Assembly (NCBI GenBank): GCA_028687435.1 | Contig: JAQUAF010000007.1 | Coordinates: forward strand, 1 to 64,000 | Direction of reading: 5' to 3' | Source of the DNA: Verrucomicrobiia bacterium | GTDB taxonomy: Bacteria; Verrucomicrobiota; Verrucomicrobiia; JABWAM01 | Length of the DNA stretch: 64,000 bases | The notes under the pieces: generated by a model | Told to the model about the DNA's origin: nothing | Database searches by the model: none | Seen by the model: only the letters and a program-made list of their open reading frames with translations | Shown here: piece after piece, positions 1-8,075 of the stretch | Position numbering within the stretch: the stretch's first letter is position 1 | Layout of the letters: every line of letters begins with the position of its first letter | Made by a program: the position numbers and the translations under genes

Positions 1-8
1 CAGCTTTT

Positions 9-407
9 TTATGGAAGTAAACCTTGGGCAAAGTTTTCCAAGGAAAAATGGCCAATCCACCCACAAATCCAGCGACAGCGAGGCGAAATTTTTCCGGTTT
101 GCTTGACAATCCCCATAGCAGGAGCGCCCGTTTGTCCGCGGATGACCTTATGCACGACTCCGTTGGTGTTTGAAAAAACGACGTAGAGAGCGTCTTTTTT
201 GATGACTTTTTCGGGCAAGCCAAGAGATGCGTCCAAAAGCACGCATTCGTCGATGTCGTAATCAAAGTAGTCGTTGACATGAATATTTTTGGGCAGCCCT
301 TCATTTTGCCAGCGTTGGACGGTTTCGGGCCATGGCGCGTCGAAAATGCCCACGCGATCGGGAATTTCGAAGTTGAAGGTTTTTTTGATTCTTTCCCGTG
401 AAGTCAT
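9..407 (-). pseudogene. UroD/methyltransferase-like protein, N-terminal fragment
   Basis: The first ~95 residues, from MTSRERIKKTFNFEIPDRV, have the N-terminal pattern of uroporphyrinogen decarboxylase-like methyltransferases (the MtaA/CmuA-type superfamily): a basic helix followed by '(E)IPDRVG' and an aromatic-rich stretch. Members are usually 330-380 aa. This frame closes after about 132 codons, only 8 bases from the window edge, and its last ~25 residues do not look like the family. Either a frameshift lies near position 100 or the gene was cut there. The start at 407 is preceded by a purine-rich stretch on the minus strand (AAGGAGCC). It lies directly downstream of the GntR/LacI regulator on the same strand, so it was probably that regulator's target. 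Substrate unknown. Confidence 0.5.
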
Positions 408-466
408 TTGTTGGCTCCTTGTTTTTGATGTGTCGATCAGGCGGAAAACGGACTTCTTTGGTCCGA

Positions 467-1600
467 TCAGGTTTTTATTTGGCCTTGGATCATGACCGGG
501 GTGGGGGTGGGGGATGCGCCGTTTATTTTTTCGCCAAGGATCCGCACCAATTCGAGGGCTATTTTTTGAGGAGAGAGTTCGTACCGGGCGATGGGGGACA
601 CATAAAGGTGTTCCACCCCTTCGTTGGCCATGGTGACGACTGCGAGTTGCGAAGACGCCGGTCGCTGGGGTTTGCTCAGATCCCGGATGGGAATGTTTTT
701 TTGGAGAAGGGCCATGGCGGCGCCCCGCATGGCAATATCGTCGGAAACCAGCAGCGCCTCGGGCCATTGTCGTTTCGATTTCCAAGTTTCGATCAGGCGC
801 AATGTTTTTTCATAAGAGGCTTTTTCAAGGTGGGTTCCCCCCGTGTCCGCTTTCAAGTGGTGGATTTCCACCGGAGGCAAATTCCATGTGGCGCAGGCTT
901 TTTGGACTCCATCCAAATCCGGTATTTTCCCCCAGTCATAGTTGCAAAATGCCCGCAGATAAGCGATTTTTTGGATCCCTTGTTGAGACAAAAAACGGAT
1001 GGTTTCCATACCGAAATGGCCGTAATCCAACATCACATCGCCTGGCGCGTTTTTTAGAAGGGGCGCGAGACGCACAATGGGCAGATCAACCCCTGGGATG
1101 AGGAGTTGAAAGGCATCGAATTGAGGCACCAGTTGGATGATTCCCGCATAAACATGATTTTGAAAATCGCTTCTCAAATGTTGGTGGGAGGGCAGATTTT
1201 GGGATGCGTCAAGGGTGTGGCCAATGCCATCGTAAACCCGGCAAATCCAATCGGGTTTTTGTTGGATTTCCAGTTGAAGGTAGTGAACAACCGCGCGTCC
1301 AAAATAGTGGGATTGTTCCATGAGGCTGGCGGCCACCAGGATGCCAATCGCGAATCGGGCGGGCTTTTTCCGTACAAAAGTGCCCTTTCGCTGCCGCCGC
1401 ACCAGCAATCCGTCCCGCACCAGATGTTTCATGGCCTTTTGGATGGCCAGGTGATTGATTCCCCATTGGTGCCCCAACTCATGGGTGGGGGGCAGGGGGT
1501 CGCCCTCCCGCAGTCTGCCGTGAAGAATTTGATGACGAAGGAACTGTTCCACCTGGACGTGGAGAGGATCGGAGGTTTGAATGACTGGTTTGAGGTCCAT
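467..1600 (-). CDS. GntR-type DNA-binding / LacI-type sensor transcriptional regulator
   Basis: 377 aa. Residues ~10-80 form a GntR winged helix ('HVQVEQFLRHQILHGRLREG', '...QKAMKHLVRDGLLVRRQRKGTF'). Residues ~85-370 resemble the periplasmic-binding-protein fold of LacI regulators ('LLVSDDIAMRGAAMALL', 'VVTMANEGVEHLYVSPIARYE'). This hybrid architecture is typical of sugar regulators in Lentisphaerota and Verrucomicrobiota. It is a clear paralogue of the regulator at 22760-23917, with the same domain order and matching motifs. No Shine-Dalgarno sequence is visible before ATG 1600; the predicted transcript starts very close to it. It probably regulates itself through the inverted repeat around its -10 box, and the UroD-like gene downstream. 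The ligand is unknown but likely a sugar. Confidence 0.88.
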   Translation of the reverse strand: MDLKPVIQTSDPLHVQVEQFLRHQILHGRLREGDPLPPTHELGHQWGINHLAIQKAMKHLVRDGLLVRRQRKGTFVRKKPARFAIGILVAASLMEQSHYFGRAVVHYLQLEIQQKPDWICRVYDGIGHTLDASQNLPSHQHLRSDFQNHVYAGIIQLVPQFDAFQLLIPGVDLPIVRLAPLLKNAPGDVMLDYGHFGMETIRFLSQQGIQKIAYLRAFCNYDWGKIPDLDGVQKACATWNLPPVEIHHLKADTGGTHLEKASYEKTLRLIETWKSKRQWPEALLVSDDIAMRGAAMALLQKNIPIRDLSKPQRPASSQLAVVTMANEGVEHLYVSPIARYELSPQKIALELVRILGEKINGASPTPTPVMIQGQIKT

Positions 1601-1608
1601 TATGAAAT

Positions 1609-1651
1609 AAATGAAACTTAATTAATATATTTCATTTTTTTAAAAACGCAA
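1609..1651 (-). promoter_or_regulatory. promoter with inverted repeat around the -10 box, for the regulator at 467-1600
   Basis: On the minus strand: -35 TTGCGT (1646-1651), a 16-bp spacer and -10 TATATT (1624-1629). An inverted repeat brackets the -10 box, AAATGAAA (1609-1616) and TTTCATTT (1630-1637), with 13 bases between the arms. The start codon (1600) is only 9 bases beyond the proximal arm. A dimeric regulator bound here would block RNA polymerase, so autoregulation is inferred. The promoter of the paralogous regulator at 22760 has the same geometry. Confidence 0.6.
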
Positions 1652-1973
1652 ATTTTTTGCGCGACTCCCGCTCATGGACTGGAGCGTTTGGTCAAGGACG
1701 CCGATTTATGGTTGGAACCCCTGCCGCATGGCGGGGTGGTTTGACGGGAAAGGCTCTTGCCGGTCAAGGGGATGAGGAGGGCTTTGGAGAAGGAAGGGGG
1801 ATGGTTGAGGGGGTGGCGCCATTCCAGATTTTCATGACACTGGTTGTTGCTGGGGCGCTTTGATGCCTTCACCCTTCGGTCTTCAACCTGTCAACCTGAT
1901 CAGGCAGAAGCATTCATCTTGACGCAGGTGGCGCGCTGGGCCAAAAGAAAGCGGATTTCATCCGTTCTTGTGT
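1652..1973. other. intergenic stretch without a recognisable gene
   Basis: The 322 bases between the regulator promoter and the zinc-ribbon mini-gene hold only short open frames with composition unlike their neighbours. A short GC-rich hairpin (CCCCTGCC/GGCGGGG near 1717-1736) has no T-run after it. No RNA gene, repeat or convincing promoter was seen. Confidence 0.5.
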
Positions 1974-2201
1974 ATGGCCAATCCAAAGTTTTTTTTCGCG
2001 TTTTACCTGGCGCTGCTTTTGGCGCCGCTGGTTTGCGCGTGGGCGGCCAGCGCGTGGAGGGATCGCCGGTTGCGGGCGCCTTTGATGGCGAGAACGGTTT
2101 TTCGCTGTATTGAATGTCTCCAATTTTACGAGGCTGATGAGCCGGTGGAAAAAATGCCCTGCCCCATTTGCGGCAGGCAAAATGAAAAGTTGAGAATGTA
2201 G
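1974..2201 (+). CDS. small membrane protein with C-terminal zinc ribbon
   Basis: 75 aa from ATG 1974 (an in-frame TTG lies at 1968). Residues ~3-26 are a hydrophobic helix (FFFAFYLALLLAPLVCAWAA). The C-terminal ~35 residues contain two Cys pairs (CIEC and CPIC about 18 residues apart), the layout of a zinc ribbon, so a membrane-anchored zinc-binding domain is likely. The stop codon TAG uses the first base of the MITE at 2201. Because the target site was duplicated, the pre-insertion sequence would give the same stop, so the protein is unchanged. It originally lay 15 bases before the GuaB-like fragment at 2617. Function unknown. Confidence 0.6.
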   Translation: MANPKFFFAFYLALLLAPLVCAWAASAWRDRRLRAPLMARTVFRCIECLQFYEADEPVEKMPCPICGRQNEKLRM

Positions 2202-2595
2202 AGGCTCTTGCAAAACTACGATACTTGGCGTTGCTGCGGATTATTTTCGCTGGGAAGGCGTGGAGCTTGGGCAATCCCTGCAACGGTGCCGCTTGTGCGG
2301 CACAAGCGATCCCGCCACCACAGCGGGACCGCCAGCGAAAACAAAGACGCGCAACCCTCTGGGCGACAACCGCTTTGGCCAACTCCGGCGTTGACTTCCT
2401 CGACTTCGCTCGGAACAAGTCGGCAGCTTGTCTCGCCGAAGCGCTCGGGCGAAGGCGGATCAAAGCCCGCTGGGATTTGCTGTCTCATCGCCTTGTCCCC
2501 TCGATTTCACTCGGGACAAGCCTGAGCCTGTCGAATGGCTTGGATTTGGCCAAAGCGGTTCATCGCGCCAAGCATCGTAGTTTTGCAAGAGCCTC
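2201..2595. mobile_element. 395-bp MITE, copy 1, flanked by TGTA duplications
   Basis: The ends are ~30-bp inverted repeats with one mismatch, beginning GAGGCTCTTGCAAAACTACG. The flanking TGTA at 2197-2200 and 2596-2599 is a 4-bp target duplication. There is no transposase; the interior has short inverted phrases around 'GCCGAAGCGCTCGGGCGAAG'. A second copy in the opposite orientation lies at 39812-40203 with its own duplication (TCAT). The element is therefore non-autonomous and mobilised in trans by a transposase not present in the window. Family not assigned. Confidence 0.9.
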
Positions 2596-2616
2596 TGTAG
2601 CAAAGAAGAATGATTT

Positions 2617-2781
2617 ATGGGCGCCTGGATTGGCCGCAATCGCAAAGCGCGTGCAACATACGGTTTCGACGAAATTTCCCTCGTGCCGGGCGATGTGACG
2701 ATCAATCCAAGCCGCTTCCGCCTTCGTCCGGGCGCTTCGGCGAAACAGTCCGGCGGGACGCCGTTGCCGCTCATTGTTTGA
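2617..2781 (+). pseudogene. N-terminal fragment of a GuaB-family (IMP dehydrogenase-like) protein
   Basis: The frame from ATG 2617 reads as the start of an IMP dehydrogenase-related (GuaB3-like) protein for ~32 residues, including YGFDEISLVPGDVTINP; members are usually 350-500 aa. After about position 2711 the similarity stops. The following bases resemble the MITE's internal phrase (TCCGCCTTCG...GCGCTTCGGCGAAAC). The frame ends at 2781 inside the convergent STAS gene. A deletion or rearrangement probably removed the rest. The family assignment rests on remembered motifs. Confidence 0.5.
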
Positions 2782-3109
2782 AATTCTTCAGGGCTTCCTC
2801 TTCATTGGAATGGAAGGGAAAGAGATCTTTGAACCCGTTGATTTCAAAGATTTCGGCGATGAGATCGTTTATGCCGCAGAATTCCACGGAGCCGTTCAAT
2901 CCTTGCGTTTTTTTGGCGGCCAGCAGGAAAACCCTCAAGCCGGCGCTGCTGGCGTATTCCAGTTTCGACAGATTCATGATCAGCTTTCGCGAGCCTTGTT
3001 TGATGCGGGCGTCAATGCTTTGGATGGCTTCGTCAGCGCAGGAGGCATCCAGGCGTCCGGAGATGGTCACAATGGTGAAAGGGGTTTTCTCGGTGAACTG
3101 GATATCCAT
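2771..3109 (-). CDS. STAS-domain anti-sigma factor antagonist
   Basis: 112 aa, one STAS domain from MDIQFTEK. It has the family's first strand ('TIVTISGRLDASCADE') and the phosphorylation loop 'LEYASSAGLRVFLLAAK', where a serine of SSAG is the expected target of an RsbW-type kinase. Such proteins release a sigma factor or another partner when dephosphorylated. It is the last gene of a three-gene minus-strand unit: HATPase kinase, STAS, STAS, with 4 bp between the two STAS genes. A longer upstream frame exists but overlaps the neighbouring STAS gene. Confidence 0.88.
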   Translation of the reverse strand: MDIQFTEKTPFTIVTISGRLDASCADEAIQSIDARIKQGSRKLIMNLSKLEYASSAGLRVFLLAAKKTQGLNGSVEFCGINDLIAEIFEINGFKDLFPFHSNEEEALKNFKQ

Positions 3110-3113
3110 GGGA

Positions 3114-3464
3114 TTATTGCGGTGTTTCGCTGGCGAGGCGTTGAAGGGCTTCTTCCCGGGAGCCAAGAATCGGGTAAGGGGTGGGGAGTCCCGAGATTTC
3201 AAACAACCGGCGCACATCGGGTTGCGCCGAACAGATGACCAGTTTGCCGTTTTTGCGCTGCAAATCCTTGGCTGCCAGGAAAAACAGCCGGAGCCCGACA
3301 CTGCTCATGTAGGTGACGCCGGCCAGATCCACCAGGAGGGATGTGATGCCTTCGTTGACCAGCACATTGAAATGCTCATGAATTTGGGGATAGGTGGCGG
3401 CATTGAGTTTGCCGTTGAGCGTGATGATCATCAGCGGACCGTGCTTTTCCTCTTGGATTTCCAT
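3114..3464 (-). CDS. STAS-domain anti-sigma factor antagonist
   Basis: 116 aa from MEIQEEKHG. It is a single STAS domain with strand 'LMIITLNGKLNAATYPQ' and phosphorylation loop 'VTYMSSVGLRLFFLAAKDLQ'; the serines in MSSVG are the likely switch residues. It is a diverged paralogue of the downstream STAS protein. It lies 16 bp after the HATPase gene and 4 bp before the other STAS gene, so the three are probably co-transcribed. Two antagonists for one kinase suggest two inputs or a small cascade. Confidence 0.88.
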   Translation of the reverse strand: MEIQEEKHGPLMIITLNGKLNAATYPQIHEHFNVLVNEGITSLLVDLAGVTYMSSVGLRLFFLAAKDLQRKNGKLVICSAQPDVRRLFEISGLPTPYPILGSREEALQRLASETPQ

Positions 3465-3480
3465 GGCAGGATGGGGTTTT

Positions 3481-3906
3481 TCAGGAGTTTGCGACGACTT
3501 TCTTGCGTAAAACAAGCACATTCTTGCCGTCCTGTCTCCGGTAGGAAACAGAATCCATCATTTTCCGGACGATATGGATGCCCAAGCCTCCGATGGGGCG
3601 TTCGGCCAGGGGCTTGGTGAGATCGGGCGGCGGTTTTTCCATGGGATTGAATGCGCGGGCATCGTCGTCGATGCGAGCCTCGACCCAGCCATTGTCCATG
3701 CGAAGCTGGATTTCGATCCGGTGTTCAGCCTTGTCCTCGTAACCATAGGAAATGACGTTGGTAACCAGTTCGTCGAGCGAGACGTTGATGGCGTAGGCGT
3801 CCTTGGCGGCGATCTGATTTTGGCGGCAGAATTCGTCCACCCGCGCGGCAAGTTTCTCGATTTCGTCCAGTCGGTTGACGAGGCTGGCTTGAAGGCATTC
3901 GCTCAT
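3481..3906 (-). CDS. RsbW/SpoIIAB-like anti-sigma factor serine kinase (HATPase)
   Basis: 141 aa from MSECLQASL; an in-frame ATG at 3945 would add 13 residues. It is a GHKL-ATPase domain: N box 'SLDELVTNVISYGYED', G1-like 'DDDARAFNP' and G2 'PIGGLGIHIVRKMMD'. These are the marks of soluble anti-sigma kinases of the RsbW type, which phosphorylate STAS antagonists. It is the first gene of the unit with two STAS proteins. No PP2C phosphatase and no cognate sigma gene lie beside it. Confidence 0.88.
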   Translation of the reverse strand: MSECLQASLVNRLDEIEKLAARVDEFCRQNQIAAKDAYAINVSLDELVTNVISYGYEDKAEHRIEIQLRMDNGWVEARIDDDARAFNPMEKPPPDLTKPLAERPIGGLGIHIVRKMMDSVSYRRQDGKNVLVLRKKVVANS

Positions 3907-3991
3907 GGGTGTGACTATCGTGGAGCGGGGGAAAGGTGAAATCAATCACAGTTTTGTTGATCGGGTCTTTTTTTTGGCTTAAGGAAGGGGC

Positions 3992-5746
3992 ATGCATGGC
4001 GTGAATTTCATTTGGGATTTCGCCACCGTATTGCTGGTGGCCGGGGTGGTGACGGTGGTTTTTCACCGGTTCAAGCAACCGATTGTGCTGGGATACATTC
4101 TGGCCGGGATCATCATTGGTCCTTATACGATGCCCTTTGAGTTGGTCAGCGACGAGACGACCATCAAGATTTTGTCCGATATGGGATTGGTCTTCCTGAT
4201 GTTCAGCCTGGGGTTGCATTTCAATCTGGGCAAGATCAAGGAGATTGGGATGTCGGCGGGAGTGGCGGCCGTGGTGGAGATTCCGTTGATGATGGCGGTG
4301 GGCTTTATGACGGGGAGGCTGATGGGCTGGGATCAGATGGATTGTCTTTTTCTTGGGGCGATTATTTCGATTTCGTCCACCACGATCACGGTGAAGGCCT
4401 TGCGCGAGACGGGCAAGTCCAGGGAGCGTTTTGCGGAGGTCATTTTTGGCATTTTAATCATGGAGGATATCCTGGCCATGGCCATCCTGGTGTTGTTGTC
4501 GGGAGTTGCCGCCACCGGGACGCTGGATACGATGGCTGTGACCGAAACGGTGATAGGGCTGGCCATATTTCTGACGGCTGTGTTGGTGCTGGGGTTGATT
4601 GCGATTCCGCCGCTGATCCGTTTTGTGGTGGGGTTCAAGAGTCCCGAGATGCTTTTGATCACGGTGCTGGGACTGTGTTTTGGAGTTTGCCTGGTGACCT
4701 TGCGGATGGGCTACAGTGTCGCCCTGGGGGCTTTTCTGGTCGGGGCGATCGTGGCGGAATCGGAGGAGGTTCAGCGGATCATTGCCCTGGTTGATCCGCT
4801 CCGGGATCTGTTTTGCGCGATCTTTTTCATTGCCATCGGATTGCAGATCGATCCCGGGATAATTCCCCGCTATGCCGCTCCGATTTGTCTTGTGTGTGTG
4901 GCGGTGGTGGCGGGGAAGGTGATGGCCTGTTCCCTGGGGGCGTTGTTGGGGGGAAACAATTTGAAAACCTCCCTGCATGCCGGATTGGGATTGGCGCAGA
5001 TTGGTGAGTTTTCCTTCATCATTGCGGGGCTGGGGGTGAGTCTCAAGGCTACAAATGAACCGCTGTATCCGATTGGAGTGGCTGTTTCGGCCTTGACCAC
5101 CCTGTTTGCGCCTTACCTTTTGAAGGGATCGGACAGGGTTGTGGCGTGGGCAGAGGGAAAAACGCCTCGTTCCGTTCAAGAGGGGATCGGGGAGTATGGG
5201 AAGTGGTTTCAGGGCTTGTCGCAAAAGCAGGAGGGCGATGTCGTGCGCCGGCTTTTCCGCCTGTTGCTGGGCAAGCTGGTCTTGAACGTCACCCTGCTTT
5301 CAGCGGTTTATTGGGCGGCGTCGTATGTGGACACGTTGCTGGTCAGTTGGACGCTGCGGCTGCCCGCATGGATGCATGGGACCGGCCCGGTCGTATGGTT
5401 TGCGGCCACGCTGCTGGCGCTTCCGTTGCTGGCGCCGACTTGGCGCATTTTGAATTCCCTGGGAATGGTGGTGGTGGAAATGGGCGCGCCGGGTGAGAGT
5501 CTGCCCGATGTGGACGCCCGGGTCAGAGCTTTTGTGTCGAACGGGGTTTTCATAATCGGTTTTCTGCTGCTTTTTGGGTGGATTTTCTTTTTGAGCAACG
5601 ACCTGCAGCCATCAAAACTGATTCAGTTGGTGGTGTTGATTGCGCTGGCGGCTTGCAGTTCCTGGTTCGATAAAATTTTTCTGAGAATCTATTTGGAAGC
5701 GGAGAGGATTGTCTTCAGAAAAGGCCATCAGAATACGAAATCCTGA
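3992..5746 (+). CDS. cation:proton antiporter, CPA2 (KefB/NapA-like) family
   Basis: 584 aa with about 12 hydrophobic segments over residues 1-390, matching the Na+/H+ exchanger domain. Typical motifs are 'FRFKQPIVLGYILAGIIIGP'-like sequence near residue 25-45, 'SISSTTITVKAL' and 'GLAQIGEFSFIIAGLG'. An additional C-terminal membrane region (~430-560) replaces the cytosolic RCK/TrkA domain of many KefB proteins. It is divergent from the partner-switching unit, with 85 bp between the start codons. Likely role: K+ or Na+ efflux and pH homeostasis. Ion specificity cannot be read from the sequence. Confidence 0.9.
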   Translation: MHGVNFIWDFATVLLVAGVVTVVFHRFKQPIVLGYILAGIIIGPYTMPFELVSDETTIKILSDMGLVFLMFSLGLHFNLGKIKEIGMSAGVAAVVEIPLMMAVGFMTGRLMGWDQMDCLFLGAIISISSTTITVKALRETGKSRERFAEVIFGILIMEDILAMAILVLLSGVAATGTLDTMAVTETVIGLAIFLTAVLVLGLIAIPPLIRFVVGFKSPEMLLITVLGLCFGVCLVTLRMGYSVALGAFLVGAIVAESEEVQRIIALVDPLRDLFCAIFFIAIGLQIDPGIIPRYAAPICLVCVAVVAGKVMACSLGALLGGNNLKTSLHAGLGLAQIGEFSFIIAGLGVSLKATNEPLYPIGVAVSALTTLFAPYLLKGSDRVVAWAEGKTPRSVQEGIGEYGKWFQGLSQKQEGDVVRRLFRLLLGKLVLNVTLLSAVYWAASYVDTLLVSWTLRLPAWMHGTGPVVWFAATLLALPLLAPTWRILNSLGMVVVEMGAPGESLPDVDARVRAFVSNGVFIIGFLLLFGWIFFLSNDLQPSKLIQLVVLIALAACSSWFDKIFLRIYLEAERIVFRKGHQNTKS

Positions 5747-5958
5747 AAAAAAACTTTTTTGGATTTTCTTCGTGCATTTTTTTCAAACTTGTTGCAAGTT
5801 GGGCGTTCCTCTTCGTTGTACGGGATGTCGGGGAGATGGAAGAACGGGAATGCCTTGGCTCCCGGAGGGGAAAATTTTTTTGGATTTTGCTGAGATAAGG
5901 CTTGACGGATGCCTGTTTTTCATCACAATCCCCGCTCTCTCAAGACATTAGGAAAAAT
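5747..5958 (+). promoter_or_regulatory. leader region upstream of the ribosomal protein superoperon
   Basis: 212 bases between the antiporter and rplD. A run of A then T (AAAAAAAACTTTTTT, ~5746-5760) may help end antiporter transcription. A poor promoter candidate is TTGCAA (near 5792) with TTGTAC 18 bp later. The only clear signal is the AGGA at 5950-5953, five bases before GTG 5959, which fixes the rplD start. No classic L4 autoregulatory hairpin was recognised by eye. Confidence 0.35.
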
Positions 5959-6597
5959 GTGAAAGTTAAGATTTACAACCAGCAAGGAGAAAGCCGCGGT
6001 GAAACCGAGGTGGACAGCCGGTTCACGTTCAAAGGCGTGAGTCCGCAGGTGGTGCATGACGCAGTGGTGGCCTACCGGGCCAACCAGCGGATGGGCACCG
6101 CATGCACCAAGACGATTGCCGAGGTGACCGGTTCGGGCAAAAAACCTTACAAGCAGAAGGGCACCGGACGCGCGCGCGCGGGCTTGGTTCGTTCCCCGTT
6201 GTGGCGGAAGGGCGGCGTGGTTTTTGGTCCCAAACCCCGGGATTATTCCAAGCGCATGCCCCGGGAGATCAAACGCCTTGCCTTTGACCAGGCGCTGGCG
6301 GGCCGCATCAAGAGCGATGATGTGATTGTGGTGGAGAGCTTTGATGTGCAAACCTCCAAGACAAAGGATTTCACGGGAATTCTCAAGAAGCTGCCAGTCA
6401 AGGGATTTACGCTTCTGGTTCATGAGTCCCCGTCGGCCAATCTTCGTCTTGCCTCCCGCAATGTCGCAACAGTCCAGATGGTGTCCGCAGCTTCTGTCAA
6501 TGCCTATCAATTGCTTGATTGCGACAAGATCGTGATCACCCAGGCGGCGTTGCGGTTGCTGGGCGCCCGCGGTGTTCAACAGGCGGAGGCCGCATGA
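5959..6597 (+). CDS. rplD: 50S ribosomal protein L4
   Basis: 212 aa, normal length. Motifs include 'AYRANQRMGTACTKTIAEV', 'KKPYKQKGTGRARAGLVRSP' (the extended loop that lines the exit tunnel) and 'FGPKPRDYSKRMP'. Start chosen at GTG 5959 because AGGA lies five bases before it and the protein then begins VKVKIYNQQG; the frame is open 19 codons further upstream. It is the first gene of the superoperon here. S10 and L3, normally just upstream, are absent. Its stop overlaps the rplW start (ATGA). Confidence 0.95.
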   Translation: MKVKIYNQQGESRGETEVDSRFTFKGVSPQVVHDAVVAYRANQRMGTACTKTIAEVTGSGKKPYKQKGTGRARAGLVRSPLWRKGGVVFGPKPRDYSKRMPREIKRLAFDQALAGRIKSDDVIVVESFDVQTSKTKDFTGILKKLPVKGFTLLVHESPSANLRLASRNVATVQMVSAASVNAYQLLDCDKIVITQAALRLLGARGVQQAEAA

Positions 6598-6881
6598 AAG
6601 ATCCATTTTCCATAGTTCAACGGGTGCGGCTGACCGAGAAGGGGTCGGTGCTTCAGGAAAAACACAACGCCTATGTCCTGGCGGTGGCTCCCAAAGCCAA
6701 CAAGGTGGAAATCAAGCAGGCGGTGGAGAAAATTTTCAACGTGAAGGTCGAACGCGTGAACACCATGCATTGCCTGGGCAAAAAACGCCGTCAAATGACC
6801 AAGCAGCGCGGACAATCGTCGGATTGGAAAAAGGCGGTGGTCACCCTCAAGGAAGGCGGAAAGATTGAACTGGGGATCTAA
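6594..6881 (+). CDS. rplW: 50S ribosomal protein L23
   Basis: 95 aa from ATG 6594, which overlaps the rplD stop codon. The protein has the expected pattern 'LTEKGSVLQEKHNAYVLAVAP', 'NKVEIKQAVEKIFNVKVERVNT' and a basic loop with GKKRRQ. L23 binds 23S rRNA near the exit tunnel and docks trigger factor and SRP. The ATGA overlap implies translational coupling to L4. Confidence 0.95.
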   Translation: MKDPFSIVQRVRLTEKGSVLQEKHNAYVLAVAPKANKVEIKQAVEKIFNVKVERVNTMHCLGKKRRQMTKQRGQSSDWKKAVVTLKEGGKIELGI

Positions 6882-6921
6882 CCGGACATAAACCAGACGC
6901 CAAAGAAAACCGAGACATTCC

Positions 6922-7758
6922 ATGGGAATTCGAAATTACAGACCTTATACCTCGAGCGTACGGTTCAAGACCTCCCTGACTTTTGACGAGATCACCAGGG
7001 AACGTCCGGAGAAATCGCTGACGGAACCCTTGAAGAAAACGGGCGGGCGCAATAATTACGGACGTCTGACCATGAGGCATCGCGGGGGCGGCCACAAGCA
7101 GCGGTACCGGTTGATTGATTTCAAACGCGACAAGCGCGGCGTGAAAGCGGTGGTGGAAAGCATCGAGTACGATCCCAACCGTTCGGCGCGGATTGCGCTG
7201 CTCAAATACGAGGATGGCGAAAAGCGTTATATTCTTGCGCCCGTGGGGCTGGCAGTGGGAAAGACGGTCCAGTCCGGGGCTGAGTCGCCATTGGAAACGG
7301 GCAATGCCCTGCCCTTGCGCAATATTCCAATGGGGTTGCCATTGCATAATATCGAGCTGGCGCCGGGCAAGGGCGCATTGCTGGTCCGCAGCGCGGGAAT
7401 GTCGGCGGTGTTGATGGCCAAGGAGGGCGATTATGGGAATTTGAAGCTGCCTTCCGGGGAAATTCGCAAAGTTCATTTGGATTGCTATGCCACACTTGGA
7501 CAGGTTGGCAATTTGGAACACGAGGCAGTGTCCTATGGCAAGGCTGGAAAAACCCGGCACATGGGCTGGCGCCCGCGTGTGCGAGGCATGGTGATGAATC
7601 CGGTGGACCATCCCAATGGAGGTGGTCAGGGCAAGAGCAAGGGGGGCGGCGGATGGCATCATCCCGTGTCGCCTTGGGGTCAGTTGGCCAAAGGGTTGAA
7701 AACCCGCCAGAAACACAAGCCAACCGATCAATTCATCCTTGAACGACGCAAGAAGTAA
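6922..7758 (+). CDS. rplB: 50S ribosomal protein L2
   Basis: 278 aa, normal length. It begins [12 protein letters not shown] and carries '[20 protein letters not shown]', '[32 protein letters not shown]' in outline, and the conserved C-terminal '[19 protein letters not shown]' that contains the histidine near the peptidyl-transferase centre. 40 bp after rplW and 20 bp before rpsS. Confidence 0.97.
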   Translation: MGIRNYRPYTSSVRFKTSLTFDEITRERPEKSLTEPLKKTGGRNNYGRLTMRHRGGGHKQRYRLIDFKRDKRGVKAVVESIEYDPNRSARIALLKYEDGEKRYILAPVGLAVGKTVQSGAESPLETGNALPLRNIPMGLPLHNIELAPGKGALLVRSAGMSAVLMAKEGDYGNLKLPSGEIRKVHLDCYATLGQVGNLEHEAVSYGKAGKTRHMGWRPRVRGMVMNPVDHPNGGGQGKSKGGGGWHHPVSPWGQLAKGLKTRQKHKPTDQFILERRKK

Positions 7759-7778
7759 CAATCACGGAGTAAATATCT

Positions 7779-8060
7779 ATGGGCCGCTCGCTCAAAAAAG
7801 GACCTTTTGTAGATGATCACCTGATGAAAAAGGTGATGAAGATGAACACTGCGGATGCCAAGAAGCCGATCAAGACGTGGTCGAGGCGTTCGATGGTGAT
7901 TCCGGAATTTGTCGGGCATACCTTTCTTGTGCATAACGGCAAGGTATTCAACACGGTGTTTGTGACCGAAAACATGGTGGGTCACTACCTGGGGGAATTT
8001 TCCCTCACGCGCACATTCAAGAAACATGGCGCGCACACCGAAAAAGCCGCGGCGAAATAG
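7779..8060 (+). CDS. rpsS: 30S ribosomal protein S19
   Basis: 93 aa beginning [16 protein letters not shown], with '[19 protein letters not shown]' and '[20 protein letters not shown]', the family signatures. It contacts the head of the small subunit with S13. In most bacteria rplV follows directly; here an unrelated 260-codon gene separates the two. Confidence 0.97.
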   Translation: MGRSLKKGPFVDDHLMKKVMKMNTADAKKPIKTWSRRSMVIPEFVGHTFLVHNGKVFNTVFVTENMVGHYLGEFSLTRTFKKHGAHTEKAAAK

Positions 8061-8075
8061 CGCCGGTCTGGAAGC

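Noticed and set aside
1657-1863. short frames in the 1.65-1.97 kb gap
   Set aside because: Low complexity, no motif or ribosome-binding site; equal-quality frames exist on both strands.
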